Shown here: piece by piece, positions 1 to 8,998 of the stretch | Layout: the number at the start of each line of letters is the position of its first letter | Numbering within the stretch: the stretch's first letter is position 1 | Source: Methylocystis sp. | GTDB lineage: Bacteria > Pseudomonadota > Alphaproteobacteria > Rhizobiales > Beijerinckiaceae | NCBI RefSeq assembly: GCF_021731785.1 | Contig: NZ_JAKFWS010000031.1 | Span: forward strand, 1 to 64,000 | Direction: 5' to 3' | Length of the DNA: 64,000 nucleotides | The notes under the pieces: generated by a model | The model's input: the letters and a program-made list of their open reading frames with translations, nothing else | What the model was told of the DNA's origin: nothing | Databases searched by the model: none | Made by a program: the position numbers and the translations under genes

Positions 1-87
1 CTTGCGCAGCATGGCTTCCAGATGCGCCCGCTCCTCGCCGCTCAAGCGCACCGCATACCGCTTCACGCCGATCGCTTCCCGCGCCAT
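1..87 (-). CDS. IS630-like transposase N-terminus, truncated by window edge
   Basis: Minus-strand reading MAREAIGVKRYAVRLSGEERAHLEAMLRK resembles IS630-type transposase N-termini; open to position 1. Confidence 0.5.
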   Translation of the reverse strand, partial: MAREAIGVKRYAVRLSGEERAHLEAMLRK

Positions 88-181
88 CTTCGCCTCCCGA
101 GGTCGAATCAATGGCGGAGCGAATCAGAAATCTTCAGCCGAGGGAAGCGTCCTATTCAAATTCGCTGAAGCGACCCACTAG

Positions 182-898
182 TCAGCAATCGAGTTCCGGA
201 TAGTGACGAAATATCCCCTGCTTGTTGAATTTGATCCGACGGTCGCTGTCGAGATATGCGCGAATGCGCGGGCGCTGGGCGATCGTCCGGCGCAGAGCAG
301 CCACTCGGGGAAACTCGGCGAGAGCGGTTTTTGTGCTTTTTGGAAAAGCATAGAGCAAGCCTTCGACTACTTGGAACAACGACAAGTCGGCGTAGCTTAC
401 GGTATTGCCGATGAGATTCGCGTCGCCTCCAGGATTACGGGCGAGGATTCGCTCGAACCAATCAAGGTATTTGTGGATTCGATTTTTGCGGAAATGTTTC
501 GTTCGGCGTAGCGCTTCGGGTTTTTGTTCCTCGTAATACAAGTCAGCGCCCAAAGGATGATGCGTGTCGTGGGCCTCGCCGACAAGATCGGCGATGGTGA
601 GCTGGATTTGGTGAACCCAAAGCCTCGTCGCCTCGTCTTTCGGAGCCAGACCGTGGCGATCGCCGAGATAGAGGAGTATCGCGGCGGTCTGGCCGATTAT
701 GACATTTCCGTCTTTCAAGAACGGCGGCGCAAACGGCGGATAAGCGAGGTCTTGTCTTTCGAGAAAAGCCAGGAGGGTCGCCTCGCCCCTCGGCTGACGC
801 GCCACGTCGATGTAATCGGCGGCGGCCTCTTCCAACACGAGCCTGACGAATTCGCCGCGCCCCTGAATGCCGGGCCAATAATAGAGTTCATAGGTCAT
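182..898 (-). CDS. Glutathione S-transferase family protein
   Basis: ORF 238 aa; N-terminal MTYELYYWPGIQGRGEFVRLVLEEA thioredoxin-like GST domain and IGQTAAILLYLG motif. Confidence 0.9.
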   Translation of the reverse strand: MTYELYYWPGIQGRGEFVRLVLEEAAADYIDVARQPRGEATLLAFLERQDLAYPPFAPPFLKDGNVIIGQTAAILLYLGDRHGLAPKDEATRLWVHQIQLTIADLVGEAHDTHHPLGADLYYEEQKPEALRRTKHFRKNRIHKYLDWFERILARNPGGDANLIGNTVSYADLSLFQVVEGLLYAFPKSTKTALAEFPRVAALRRTIAQRPRIRAYLDSDRRIKFNKQGIFRHYPELDC

Positions 899-1172
899 GG
901 TTAGGCCCGCTTCGCTGGCACCCCTTCAAATGATCCATTACTAAGGTGCGTCCTGAATATGGCTCCCGACGCGAACGCAGCAAGGATTCCCGGGATAACG
1001 TCGGCCGCGAGGCTTTGCGCGTGTATAATTCCGCGCCGACGTAGCAGGCTGCTGAAAAATGCTTTGCTATTGGCGTGCTGGGGCGGCCGAGCGAATCTTT
1101 GACGCTGAGTACGCCGAGGCGGAGAAAGCGGCGGGAGACCGAGAAACGCTCGTGTATCCTCGCCCGCGCCGG

Positions 1173-1580
1173 TCATGCCGAGCGCCCCTCGATCAACATA
1201 GACAGCCGCACCAGATTATAGGCGGTGGCGGCGAAGGCGAACGACCATCCGACGCGATCGGCGCCGCGAAATCTCGTCTTGCGCTGACCAGCCACGGTCT
1301 ACATCCAGCCGAAAGCTTCCTCGATGCGCTTCCGGATACGTAAACTGATCGCATATCCGGCGTGCCGGGTGGTTCGCCGGTCGATGGCGGAACGGCGTCC
1401 ATTGTCGTTTTGCGCCACATGCGGGCGCACGTTCATGGCGCGCAGCTCGTTGATGAAATCGGCGGCGGCGTAGCCCCTATCGGCGCCGAGCGCAACCCCA
1501 CCGGGACGGTCGGCGCGGCTCTCGATCATGGCCAACGCCGTGATGCGTTCGGAGTGGCCATCGCCACGTGCTAAGACGTT
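1173..1580 (-). pseudogene. IS5-family transposase remnant (C-terminal part) with an in-frame stop
   Basis: Minus strand GADRGYAAADFINELRAMNVRPHVAQN...IRKRIEEAFGWM*TVAGQRKTRFRGADRVGWSFAFAATAYNLVRLSMLIEGRSA; TAG at 1296-1298 interrupts the frame. Confidence 0.75.
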
Positions 1581-1602
1581 GCTACATAGAACAGACGCGC
1601 AT

Positions 1603-2355
1603 TCAATCGCTTTCGGTTAGGTCCTCAAGCTCGGCGTCTTCGGCGCCAAAACCCAAAATACCGTTGAGATCGGTTTCGGTTGGAGAGCATTGCAACAGCC
1701 CGGCGTCTTCGAGCTTTTCGATGTCGGGCAAATCGCGCAGGCTCGCCAAACCAAAGACCTCCAGAAATCTCTTCGTCGTGACGTAGGCGTACGGCGCGCC
1801 GGGCGTTGGCGCACGCGGTCCGGCGGCGATGAGATCGAGTTTTTTCAAACGGGCGATGACGTCGCGACTGATTTCGCGGCCAGCGAGGCGGGAGAGGTCG
1901 GCGCGCGTCGCCGGCTGCAGATAGGCGATCGCCGTCACGGCGAGGAGTTCGGTCGGCGTCAGCGGCGGCGGCCCGGCGTCACGCGCGCCATTGTTCAAGA
2001 CGCGAATGGCGTCGGCGTAGCGCGCCTTGGTGCGCAGTTGATAGCCGCCGGCGACATGAACGAGTTCATAGGGTCTTGCCCGCAAATCGTGACGAATGTC
2101 GGCGAGAAGATCGTCGAGATTGCAGGCGCGCCCGACAAGTCTGGCAAGCGCCTGACGCGTCACTGGCGACGGCGCGGCGAAAATCGCCGCCTCGACACGT
2201 CCCATCCATTCGCGCCAGCGCATGGCCTGCGGGAGATCGGAAAGATCGGCGTCGAACAGCAAGTCGCCACCCTGCCCTGTCGCGCGACGGCCGGGCCGTG
2301 CCCGCGTCTCATCGGACGCTGCGCCGTCAGCGCGCGCCGCCTTCATCGACCGCAT
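1603..2355 (-). CDS. SMC-Scp complex subunit ScpB-like protein
   Basis: Winged-helix ScpB pattern: RVEAAIFAAPSPVTRQALARLVG...GGYQLRTKARYADAIRVL...LTPTELLAVTAIAYLQPATRADLSRLAGREISRDVIARLKKLDLIAAG; start chosen at internal ATG 2355. Confidence 0.75.
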   Translation of the reverse strand: MRSMKAARADGAASDETRARPGRRATGQGGDLLFDADLSDLPQAMRWREWMGRVEAAIFAAPSPVTRQALARLVGRACNLDDLLADIRHDLRARPYELVHVAGGYQLRTKARYADAIRVLNNGARDAGPPPLTPTELLAVTAIAYLQPATRADLSRLAGREISRDVIARLKKLDLIAAGPRAPTPGAPYAYVTTKRFLEVFGLASLRDLPDIEKLEDAGLLQCSPTETDLNGILGFGAEDAELEDLTESD

Positions 2356-2371
2356 GCCGGCGTTCCTCCCA

Positions 2372-3532
2372 TCACAGTCCGTAGAGCCGAAAATTGGCGC
2401 GACCGGAGAGTTCGCGCACGGCGCCAAGCGCAACGAGTCGATCGAACAGACGGCGCGACGCGCGATCGGAGAGCCCCGCCGCCTTCGCCGCGCGCGCCGG
2501 CGAGACCACATCATCGGCAAGCAGCAGTTCGACGACGCGCAAAGCGCCCTTGGCGCGCAGTCCTGGCGCAACGCTCAGCAGCATGTGCGAACGACGCGAC
2601 AACTCGCTGGCCAACGCGTAAGCCTCTTGCGCCGCGCGCGCCGCAGCGCACGCGACGCTCGAAGACCAATCGGGATCACTCGGACGTGGTCGGCGTCCGG
2701 TCGCCGTGCGCATCGATGGATGCGTGATCGTCGTCGCCAACAGCGGCAATGGCGCCGCCCAACGCAACCGCTGCGCCAGCACAAGATCGGCGAGCCACAA
2801 GGCAAAAATTTCCGCGTCGATTTGCGGCGCATCGACAAGGATGTGCAGAGCTGCGGTGCTCACACGCGTCGCAGCATTGAGCGGATTTTCAACCGTCGAA
2901 GCCTCTCCTACGAACGCGGCAAGCGCCGAACCATCGATGTGCGGCGGCAGGTCGAGACATTCGGCGGCGGCGCGCATCAACGGCGCGTCAAGCCGCGCCG
3001 GACGCGTCGCGAAGAGACGCCACAGGCGATGCAGCCGTCCGCCCGGCGTAGGTGCCGTATCGAAGGCGGCGAGATGCTCGGCGTCGCGCAGCGCCACTTC
3101 ATCTTCGCGTAGGCGCGCCATCGCTGCACAAACGGCGGCGGCGCGCAAGGCGAGGCGCTGGCGCAATGCGCCGACGAAGACGGGTTCCGCGCCCGCTTCG
3201 CCGAAGTTTTTGCCGGCGCTCGAAACATCGGCGGCTTTTCCGCCGGCGCTCGAAACATCGGCGCCGGAACGCAAAACCTGGTCGAGCCGCGCGAGCCCTG
3301 CGCCGGCGAAAAAGTGAGCGTCGCATGGATCGTCGAGCGCGCCGGCGCCGCCTTTCGCCCAACGCGGCAGCGGCTGGATTTGCGAGATATTTCGGAAGTT
3401 TTGCGCCTCATCGCGGCGCCTTGGCGCCCGGCGTTGGATCGTCGTGCGCGATGACGATTGCGCCTCGAGAACCGCGTCCGAATCGATTTGCAGCATGGCG
3501 GAATCGTAAGCTCGCAACCAGTCCGGCGGCAA
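2372..3532 (-). CDS. DUF1403-like protein adjacent to ScpB homologue
   Basis: 386-aa ORF next to scpB-like gene; composition and context typical of alphaproteobacterial plasmids; start uncertain. Confidence 0.5.
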   Translation of the reverse strand: MPPDWLRAYDSAMLQIDSDAVLEAQSSSRTTIQRRAPRRRDEAQNFRNISQIQPLPRWAKGGAGALDDPCDAHFFAGAGLARLDQVLRSGADVSSAGGKAADVSSAGKNFGEAGAEPVFVGALRQRLALRAAAVCAAMARLREDEVALRDAEHLAAFDTAPTPGGRLHRLWRLFATRPARLDAPLMRAAAECLDLPPHIDGSALAAFVGEASTVENPLNAATRVSTAALHILVDAPQIDAEIFALWLADLVLAQRLRWAAPLPLLATTITHPSMRTATGRRPRPSDPDWSSSVACAAARAAQEAYALASELSRRSHMLLSVAPGLRAKGALRVVELLLADDVVSPARAAKAAGLSDRASRRLFDRLVALGAVRELSGRANFRLYGL

Positions 3533-3595
3533 GTCGCGGCGGCGCTTTATCGTTAAGATTCGCCAGTAATCCGCCGCGCTTGTCGTCTCTTCTCT

Positions 3596-3624
3596 ATGTC
3601 CGATAATGTGCGCTTATCGGACAT
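3596..3624. repeat. Perfect inverted repeat 11-7-11, candidate recombinase core site
   Basis: ATGTCCGATAA-TGTGCGC-TTATCGGACAT; arms are exact reverse complements. Confidence 0.8.
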
Positions 3625-4035
3625 GATTCGAGCGGCCCGGAAAATCTGGAAAAATTTCGCGTTTGATCGGTGGACAGCCTTCTGACGCGTCGGATTCTTC
3701 CGGCCAAGGCTCCGCTTGCAAGGCTCCGCTTGAATGACCGGACTCCCCCCGTGGAAAATGTCGGAGAGCCGCAATTTTATGGGATCCGAGGCTCAATGCT
3801 GCCGGAAGCCGATTCACAATTCATGGGACGAAACCGCCCGAAAATTTGGGGAACTCGAGCATAATTTATGGAACCGCGCCGGCAATCGGGGGGCGGCAGT
3901 CCGACAATCGGACTCTCACCCGTGGGAAAGTCCGGCCGATGTCGCCTTTTTTTTGGCCGCCGAAATTGGCTTATGAGACCGGTCGAATCGGGATTCCGAA
4001 CCGCCGTTGGAAATGTCGAAAACTGCCGAGGGCCC

Positions 4036-5124
4036 ATGTCGGAAGAAACCGCCACTTCACCGCCCGACGAAGACGTCCAAACCGACGCGCGGCTCATCGA
4101 GCGACCGGCGGCTCCCCATCTCGCGGCGCTCTCCGAAAAGGCGCGTGATTACGCCCGCAACGCCCGCTCCGAAAATACAAGGCGCGCCTATGAGGCCGAC
4201 TGGCGACAGTTTGCCGCCTGGCTGCGCCGCCAGGGGCTCGATCCCCTGCCCCCGGATCCCCAGACCGTCGGCCTCTATCTCGCCGCCTGTATGGAAGGAG
4301 CTCCCGGCCGCGAGCCGCTGAGCGTCGCGTCGCTCGAGCGACGGCTCTCGGGCATCTGCTGGCGCTACCGCCAGCGCGGCGCGCCGCTCGATACGTCAGA
4401 TCGGCACATTTCCACCGTGCTCGCCGGCATTCGCCGCGCCCATGGCCGCCCGCCGGTCCAGAAGCAGGCGATCTTCGCCGACGAGCTGCTGGCGATGATG
4501 GCGACGCTCGAGATGGATCTGCGTGGGATCCGCGACCGCGCCATTTTGGCGATCGGCTTCGCCGGCGGTCTGCGCCGCTCGGAAATCGTCGGCCTCGATT
4601 GCGGGCCCGATCAGACCGAAGACGGTGCCGGCTGGATCGAGATTTTTCCTCCTGGCGCGGATATATCCAGCGCCAGCAACAACGACGGCGGCGCGGTGCT
4701 GCAGATATCCGGCAAAACCGGCTGGCGCGAGGTCGAAATCGGTCGTGGCTCGCGTCCCGAAACCTGTCCCGTCGCACTTCTCGAAACCTGGATGCGGCTC
4801 GGGCGGATCAGCCAAGGCCCCCTCTTCCGCCCGATCGCGCGGAAGAATGGCGGCGTCTCGCCCGAGCGGCTGACCGACAAACATGTCGCCCGCTTGGTGC
4901 AGAAAACCGCCCTCGCCGCCGGCATTCGCGGCGATCTGAGCGAGGGTGAGCGCCGTCTCGCCTTCTCTGGACACTCCTTGCGCGCCGGCCTCGCCTCCTC
5001 GGCGCAAATCGACGAAGGGCATGTGCAAAAACATCTCGGCCACGCCTCCGCCGAAATGACGCGTCGATACCAGAGGAAACGCGACCGGTTCCGGGTCAAT
5101 CTCACCAAAGCCGCAGGTTTGTAA
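4036..5124 (+). CDS. Tyrosine-type site-specific recombinase/integrase
   Basis: N-terminal SAM-like segment NTRRAYEADWRQFAAWL; catalytic residues GGLRRSEI, HSLRAGLAS, HLGHASAEMTRRYQR; start at ATG 4036. Confidence 0.9.
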   Translation: MSEETATSPPDEDVQTDARLIERPAAPHLAALSEKARDYARNARSENTRRAYEADWRQFAAWLRRQGLDPLPPDPQTVGLYLAACMEGAPGREPLSVASLERRLSGICWRYRQRGAPLDTSDRHISTVLAGIRRAHGRPPVQKQAIFADELLAMMATLEMDLRGIRDRAILAIGFAGGLRRSEIVGLDCGPDQTEDGAGWIEIFPPGADISSASNNDGGAVLQISGKTGWREVEIGRGSRPETCPVALLETWMRLGRISQGPLFRPIARKNGGVSPERLTDKHVARLVQKTALAAGIRGDLSEGERRLAFSGHSLRAGLASSAQIDEGHVQKHLGHASAEMTRRYQRKRDRFRVNLTKAAGL

Positions 5125-5167
5125 AAGCCTTTGCGCGGCGCGAACCACCCTTGATTTAAGTGCCCCA

Positions 5168-5527
5168 TTGGGGCATATACGGCTCGTGAAGAAGCCGCTT
5201 CATACCGTCGCTGAGACGCAAATCTACCTGTCTCGCGCCGAAGGGTTGATGACCGAAAGCGAGCGGAGCGCAATTGTTGACCTCCTGGCTGCAAGCCCGG
5301 AAGTCGGCGATCTCATCCCGGGAACTGGCGGCCTTCGAAAAGTCAGGGTTCCCCTGGCGGGACGAGGAAAAAGAGGCGGCGCACGGGTCATCTACTACGT
5401 CTATGACCAGACGTTGCCGATTTATCTGCTGCTGGCCTACGCCAAAAACGAGCGAGACGATCTTTCCAGCGAGCAGAAGGCCGTGCTGCGGCGTCTCGTT
5501 GAAACCATCCTCGCAAGGAAACAGTAA
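5168..5527 (+). CDS. Type II TA toxin, RelE/ParE (HigB2-like)
   Basis: 119 aa with GTGGLRKVRVPLAGRGKRGGARVIYYVYDQTLPIYLLLAYAKNERDDLS, typical of the RelE/HigB2 family. Confidence 0.88.
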   Translation: MGHIRLVKKPLHTVAETQIYLSRAEGLMTESERSAIVDLLAASPEVGDLIPGTGGLRKVRVPLAGRGKRGGARVIYYVYDQTLPIYLLLAYAKNERDDLSSEQKAVLRRLVETILARKQ

Positions 5528-5528
5528 A

Positions 5529-5825
5529 ATGAAAGAAGCACTGTTCAACGATCTTGTGAAGAGCTTGGAACAAGCGGCGGCGCATGCGCGGGGCCAGGCA
5601 GTTCCTGGCCTCCAGGTCCACCCGGCGCCAACCGCCGCCGATATTATTTCGATTCGTCAGCAGGCAGGCCTCACGCGCAAGCAATTCGCGGCGATTCTCG
5701 GAACAGCCGTCGGCACGCTTCGAAAGTGGGAGGATGGGTCCCGCGCGCCGAGTGGCGCAGCTCGCACCCTGCTCCTTGTTCTGAGACGTAATCCCAAAGC
5801 AGTGCTCGAAGCTCTCGCTGCCTAG
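5529..5825 (+). CDS. Type II TA antitoxin, HigA2/NadS-like HTH
   Basis: ATG 2 nt after toxin stop; IRQQAGLTRKQFAAILGTAVGTLRKWEDGSRAPSGAARTLLLVLRRNPKAVLEAL. Confidence 0.88.
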   Translation: MKEALFNDLVKSLEQAAAHARGQAVPGLQVHPAPTAADIISIRQQAGLTRKQFAAILGTAVGTLRKWEDGSRAPSGAARTLLLVLRRNPKAVLEALAA

Positions 5826-6404
5826 AGACAACGCCGCGAAGGACATCACTTGGCGCTTAGCGGCACGCTCTCCGTTCTTAGTTGAGAGCCTCAAATCCCG
5901 GGCCATCGAAGCGCGGTTGTTGCACGGCGACAGCCTCGACGAGATCGCCGCCGAGAACCCTGATATACCGCGTGAAGCTTTCGTAGCGGCCCTCCTCTTC
6001 GCCAAAGCGCATCCCCTCCCCCGCTGAACCCTCGTTGCGGCTTGGGGAAATCCGATGGACGCCTTTGTCAATCACGGTCTCGATTCTGACGCGCAACGCC
6101 TGCGGACGCTTCATTGCCTGTCGTCGGTCAATTGAGGTGCCAATGGCTCCGCGAATGGCGGCAACTGACCATAGGTGGCGGCGGCGGTCAGCGCCTGCGC
6201 GGCGATGTCGCCCGACCGGGTCAAAAGATCGGCGGGCGACGCCTTCCCTTCCGCGGCCATTGGGCCAAGCTCGATGATTTTGACCAGCGCATCGGAAAGG
6301 ATGGCGAGTTGGGTCGTCGTATCGGTCATGGCGTCCGCGCTCCGTCAAACAGAGACGATAGTCACCAAGATCGGACCATGAAAACGCGTCGCGGAACAGT
6401 CCTA

Positions 6405-7778
6405 TCACCCCGCCTGCCGCCGTTCACGCGCGGCCTTTGCGGCCTTGCCGCGCAACAACGCCATCAGCACCGGCCCCAGCGAGAACTCCCCTTCCCGCGC
6501 CTTTCCAGTCAGAACCCGCAAATAGCCGCCGGCGGATTTAATTTCATCGCCGCGCTGGAGGATCGCAGCAATGACGATCGAGGCGTCATGTTCGCCCAAC
6601 ACCTCCAGCGCTTGCGACCAGGCATCCGGCGAGACGCCAAGAGCAGAGCGCACGATCGCCGCCGCGTCGATCAGATCGCGCCAGCAGGAGATCTCGCCGC
6701 CCTTGCCGTAATCGACGATGTCGGGACAGGCTTGCAACACCATGCCTAGCGGATAGGTTCGTTGCGAGGGCGGTTGGCGATCGCCCGTTCTCAAATTAGG
6801 CGTCGTTGTTTCCGTCGATCCGACTGTTTCGGCTCCGTCGTCTTTCCGCATTGACCCGGGCGGTTCGGCCCTGCCTTCTTGAAGGTCAGGTTCAAGATCA
6901 GGAATGTTTGTGATTTGATTCTGTATATGGCGCTCAGTCTGGGACTCATTGGCGCTTCTTTTTTGCTGTTTTATGTGTGTTTCGAGCAAGTTCTGAATAT
7001 TGATCGCGAAGGCAGCCAATTCGCCCGCCAAAGCCGCCAGCCCGGTTCTCCCGAGGCTGCGCGAATAGCGCGCCGAGAGGGCCTGGTAACGCCCGTAAAG
7101 GCCTTCCCAGTCGCTTACATCCTGCCCCTCGATCGAGAGCGGCTTGATGCGAACGCTTTCCTCTATGCCGGTCTCGATCATCTTGACGATGTCGCGCCGC
7201 ACGATCGTGATCTTCTCGCGTAAGAGCGCGATCGCGCGGTTCTCGCTGCGGACTTCTTCGGCGAGATTTTCGATCTCGCTGGCCCGCGCAATCAGCGGCG
7301 TCAGATCGAAACCAAAGGCGCTTTCGATCTCGCCGCCCTGCCCGCGTCTCGCGAAGCGCTTGCCGTTCGGCGAGTCGCGCCGGATGATCAGCCCGGCCTC
7401 GACGAGCGACGCCAGATGCCGGCGCAGCGTCGCCGGCGCCATGCCGTGGGCGCGGATGGAGAGCTCTCTGTTCGACGGAAACACCACGACGCCGGGGCCA
7501 GGCGAATCATCCTCGCTCTCGGCTTTTGGGTCGCTTTCGGGCAGCGTCAGCGCCGTTTCTTGATGGAAGCTGAGCAATGCGTGCAAGACCGATAGCGCCC
7601 GATCGGTGACGCCGAGCGGCGCTTTGGCTTCAGTGAGCGCGCGAAACAGCCGCCATTTATGGACGACAGTCTCGGACGCGTCGGGTTTTGCCGCGAAATC
7701 TCGCGTCGCCGCCTGCGCCGCCAACATGGCAAGCGACAGCGGTCGCCGCCCAAAGGGCGTCGTTGAATGTGTGCGCAT
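6405..7778 (-). CDS. repC: Plasmid replication initiator RepC
   Basis: 457 aa; FPSNRELSIRAHGMAPATLRRHLASLVEAGLIIRRDSPNGKRFARR...AFGFDLTPLIARASEI; downstream of repA-repB. Confidence 0.95.
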   Translation of the reverse strand: MRTHSTTPFGRRPLSLAMLAAQAATRDFAAKPDASETVVHKWRLFRALTEAKAPLGVTDRALSVLHALLSFHQETALTLPESDPKAESEDDSPGPGVVVFPSNRELSIRAHGMAPATLRRHLASLVEAGLIIRRDSPNGKRFARRGQGGEIESAFGFDLTPLIARASEIENLAEEVRSENRAIALLREKITIVRRDIVKMIETGIEESVRIKPLSIEGQDVSDWEGLYGRYQALSARYSRSLGRTGLAALAGELAAFAINIQNLLETHIKQQKRSANESQTERHIQNQITNIPDLEPDLQEGRAEPPGSMRKDDGAETVGSTETTTPNLRTGDRQPPSQRTYPLGMVLQACPDIVDYGKGGEISCWRDLIDAAAIVRSALGVSPDAWSQALEVLGEHDASIVIAAILQRGDEIKSAGGYLRVLTGKAREGEFSLGPVLMALLRGKAAKAARERRQAG

Positions 7779-7833
7779 GATCCTTCGCCTCTTTCAGGCA
7801 AAAGAAATCTGCTCGCCGAAATGGCGCCGACTC

Positions 7834-7921
7834 TTGACAGTGATTCGCGGAAGTGAGACCTTGTGGTTGCTTAAGACACACAGGGGCTTCCGTTCGGCAA
7901 CGATCGGGGGCCTCTTTCTTT
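7834..7921 (+). ncRNA. Candidate incompatibility antisense RNA (ctRNA/inc-alpha) in repB-repC intergenic region
   Basis: Position and orientation (antisense) as in repABC plasmids; TTGACA at 7834-7839; hairpin AGGGGC...GCCTCT followed by TTCTTTT near 7882-7921. Confidence 0.55.
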
Positions 7922-7996
7922 TGCTGCTATCTCCTCGGTGAGTTAGTTACGCGGGTCGGCAACGCTCTCGCAAAAAACGCAAGTATGGGCATAATT

Positions 7997-8998
7997 TCAT
8001 TTCGCCGACGTCTCGGCAGAAGCCTCCTTGGCTCTTAGGAAGTCCCTGTAGAGTTCGGGAAGCTGCGCGAAAAGAAAGCGCCCGAACTCCGGTGCCTCCT
8101 TTTGATCAACGATCAACGAAGCCTTTTTCCCACCCTCTCGGAACGTCGCGATAGGTCGGCCGCCATCCACCGACCAGGACTTCGACTCGAGTGAGGGTCT
8201 TTCGATTTGGGGCTGCAACGCGTTGAACAAGGTGAGAAAACGTTCGTCGCTATCGCCGGAGCCGAACGCTTCCGATCCGATAACCGCAGCGGCGATCTCC
8301 GTTCCACACACTTCAAGTCGATCTGCAAGCGCCACCCATCTCGGCTCACCTGTCTTTGGAGCTGGGCCAACGGCCTGAATTATGGTGGCGGGAATCCGTC
8401 GACCGACCGAAATAAGCGTCGACAGGTGAGATTTCGACACGCTCAGCGCGGCCATAATCACGTCGCGTTCAAAACCACTGTCGCTGAGCCGTATCGAGAA
8501 AAACGCTCGCTCAATGTAACTCAGAGCCATTCTCGCGGAATTTTCTTGTCCTTGAGCAACCACCAACTGCGCGTCCGTCAGTGTCTTCACTACTGCACGA
8601 ACCGCGCGACCCAACGACTGACATGCCCGCACACGACGATGTCCATACACCACTTGATATCGAGCGCTATTATCGGGGTGCGGACGCAGAAGCACAGGAA
8701 CTTGCTGTCCGTGATCACGTATCGATTCCACGAGCTCGCTATGCTCGCTGTCGAAGCCGTCAATTCGATCTTTGATAAATGAGGAATCGATCAAAGTTGG
8801 ATCGACCTCAATCACAGCGTCGCCACTCTCAGCCCGAAGATCCGACGCGAGATGCAGAATGGGGCCGGTCTTGATCCTCAAATTCGCTCCACGCGGACGA
8901 ACAGAGTGCACCAGCGTTGATGGGATCGAAGTGTCATCAGCAAAACCAGCGTCAGGGTCTCCTGCTAGCAAGCTCTTCAACGTGTCCCGCCTGCTCAT
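7997..8998 (-). CDS. repB: Plasmid partitioning protein RepB (ParB family)
   Basis: ELVESIRDHGQQVPVLLRPHPDNSARYQVVYGHRRVRACQSLGRAVRAVVKTLTDAQLVVAQGQENSAR; overlaps repA end. Confidence 0.95.
   Translation of the reverse strand: MSRRDTLKSLLAGDPDAGFADDTSIPSTLVHSVRPRGANLRIKTGPILHLASDLRAESGDAVIEVDPTLIDSSFIKDRIDGFDSEHSELVESIRDHGQQVPVLLRPHPDNSARYQVVYGHRRVRACQSLGRAVRAVVKTLTDAQLVVAQGQENSARMALSYIERAFFSIRLSDSGFERDVIMAALSVSKSHLSTLISVGRRIPATIIQAVGPAPKTGEPRWVALADRLEVCGTEIAAAVIGSEAFGSGDSDERFLTLFNALQPQIERPSLESKSWSVDGGRPIATFREGGKKASLIVDQKEAPEFGRFLFAQLPELYRDFLRAKEASAETSAK

Noticed and set aside
1690-3606. Long plus-strand ORFs opposite the ScpB/DUF1403 genes
   Set aside because: Arg/Pro-rich low-complexity translations typical of antisense frames in GC-rich DNA.
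5878-6329. Small minus-strand ORFs between the TA pair and repC
   Set aside because: Possible small plasmid proteins, but neither shows a family signal strong enough to call.
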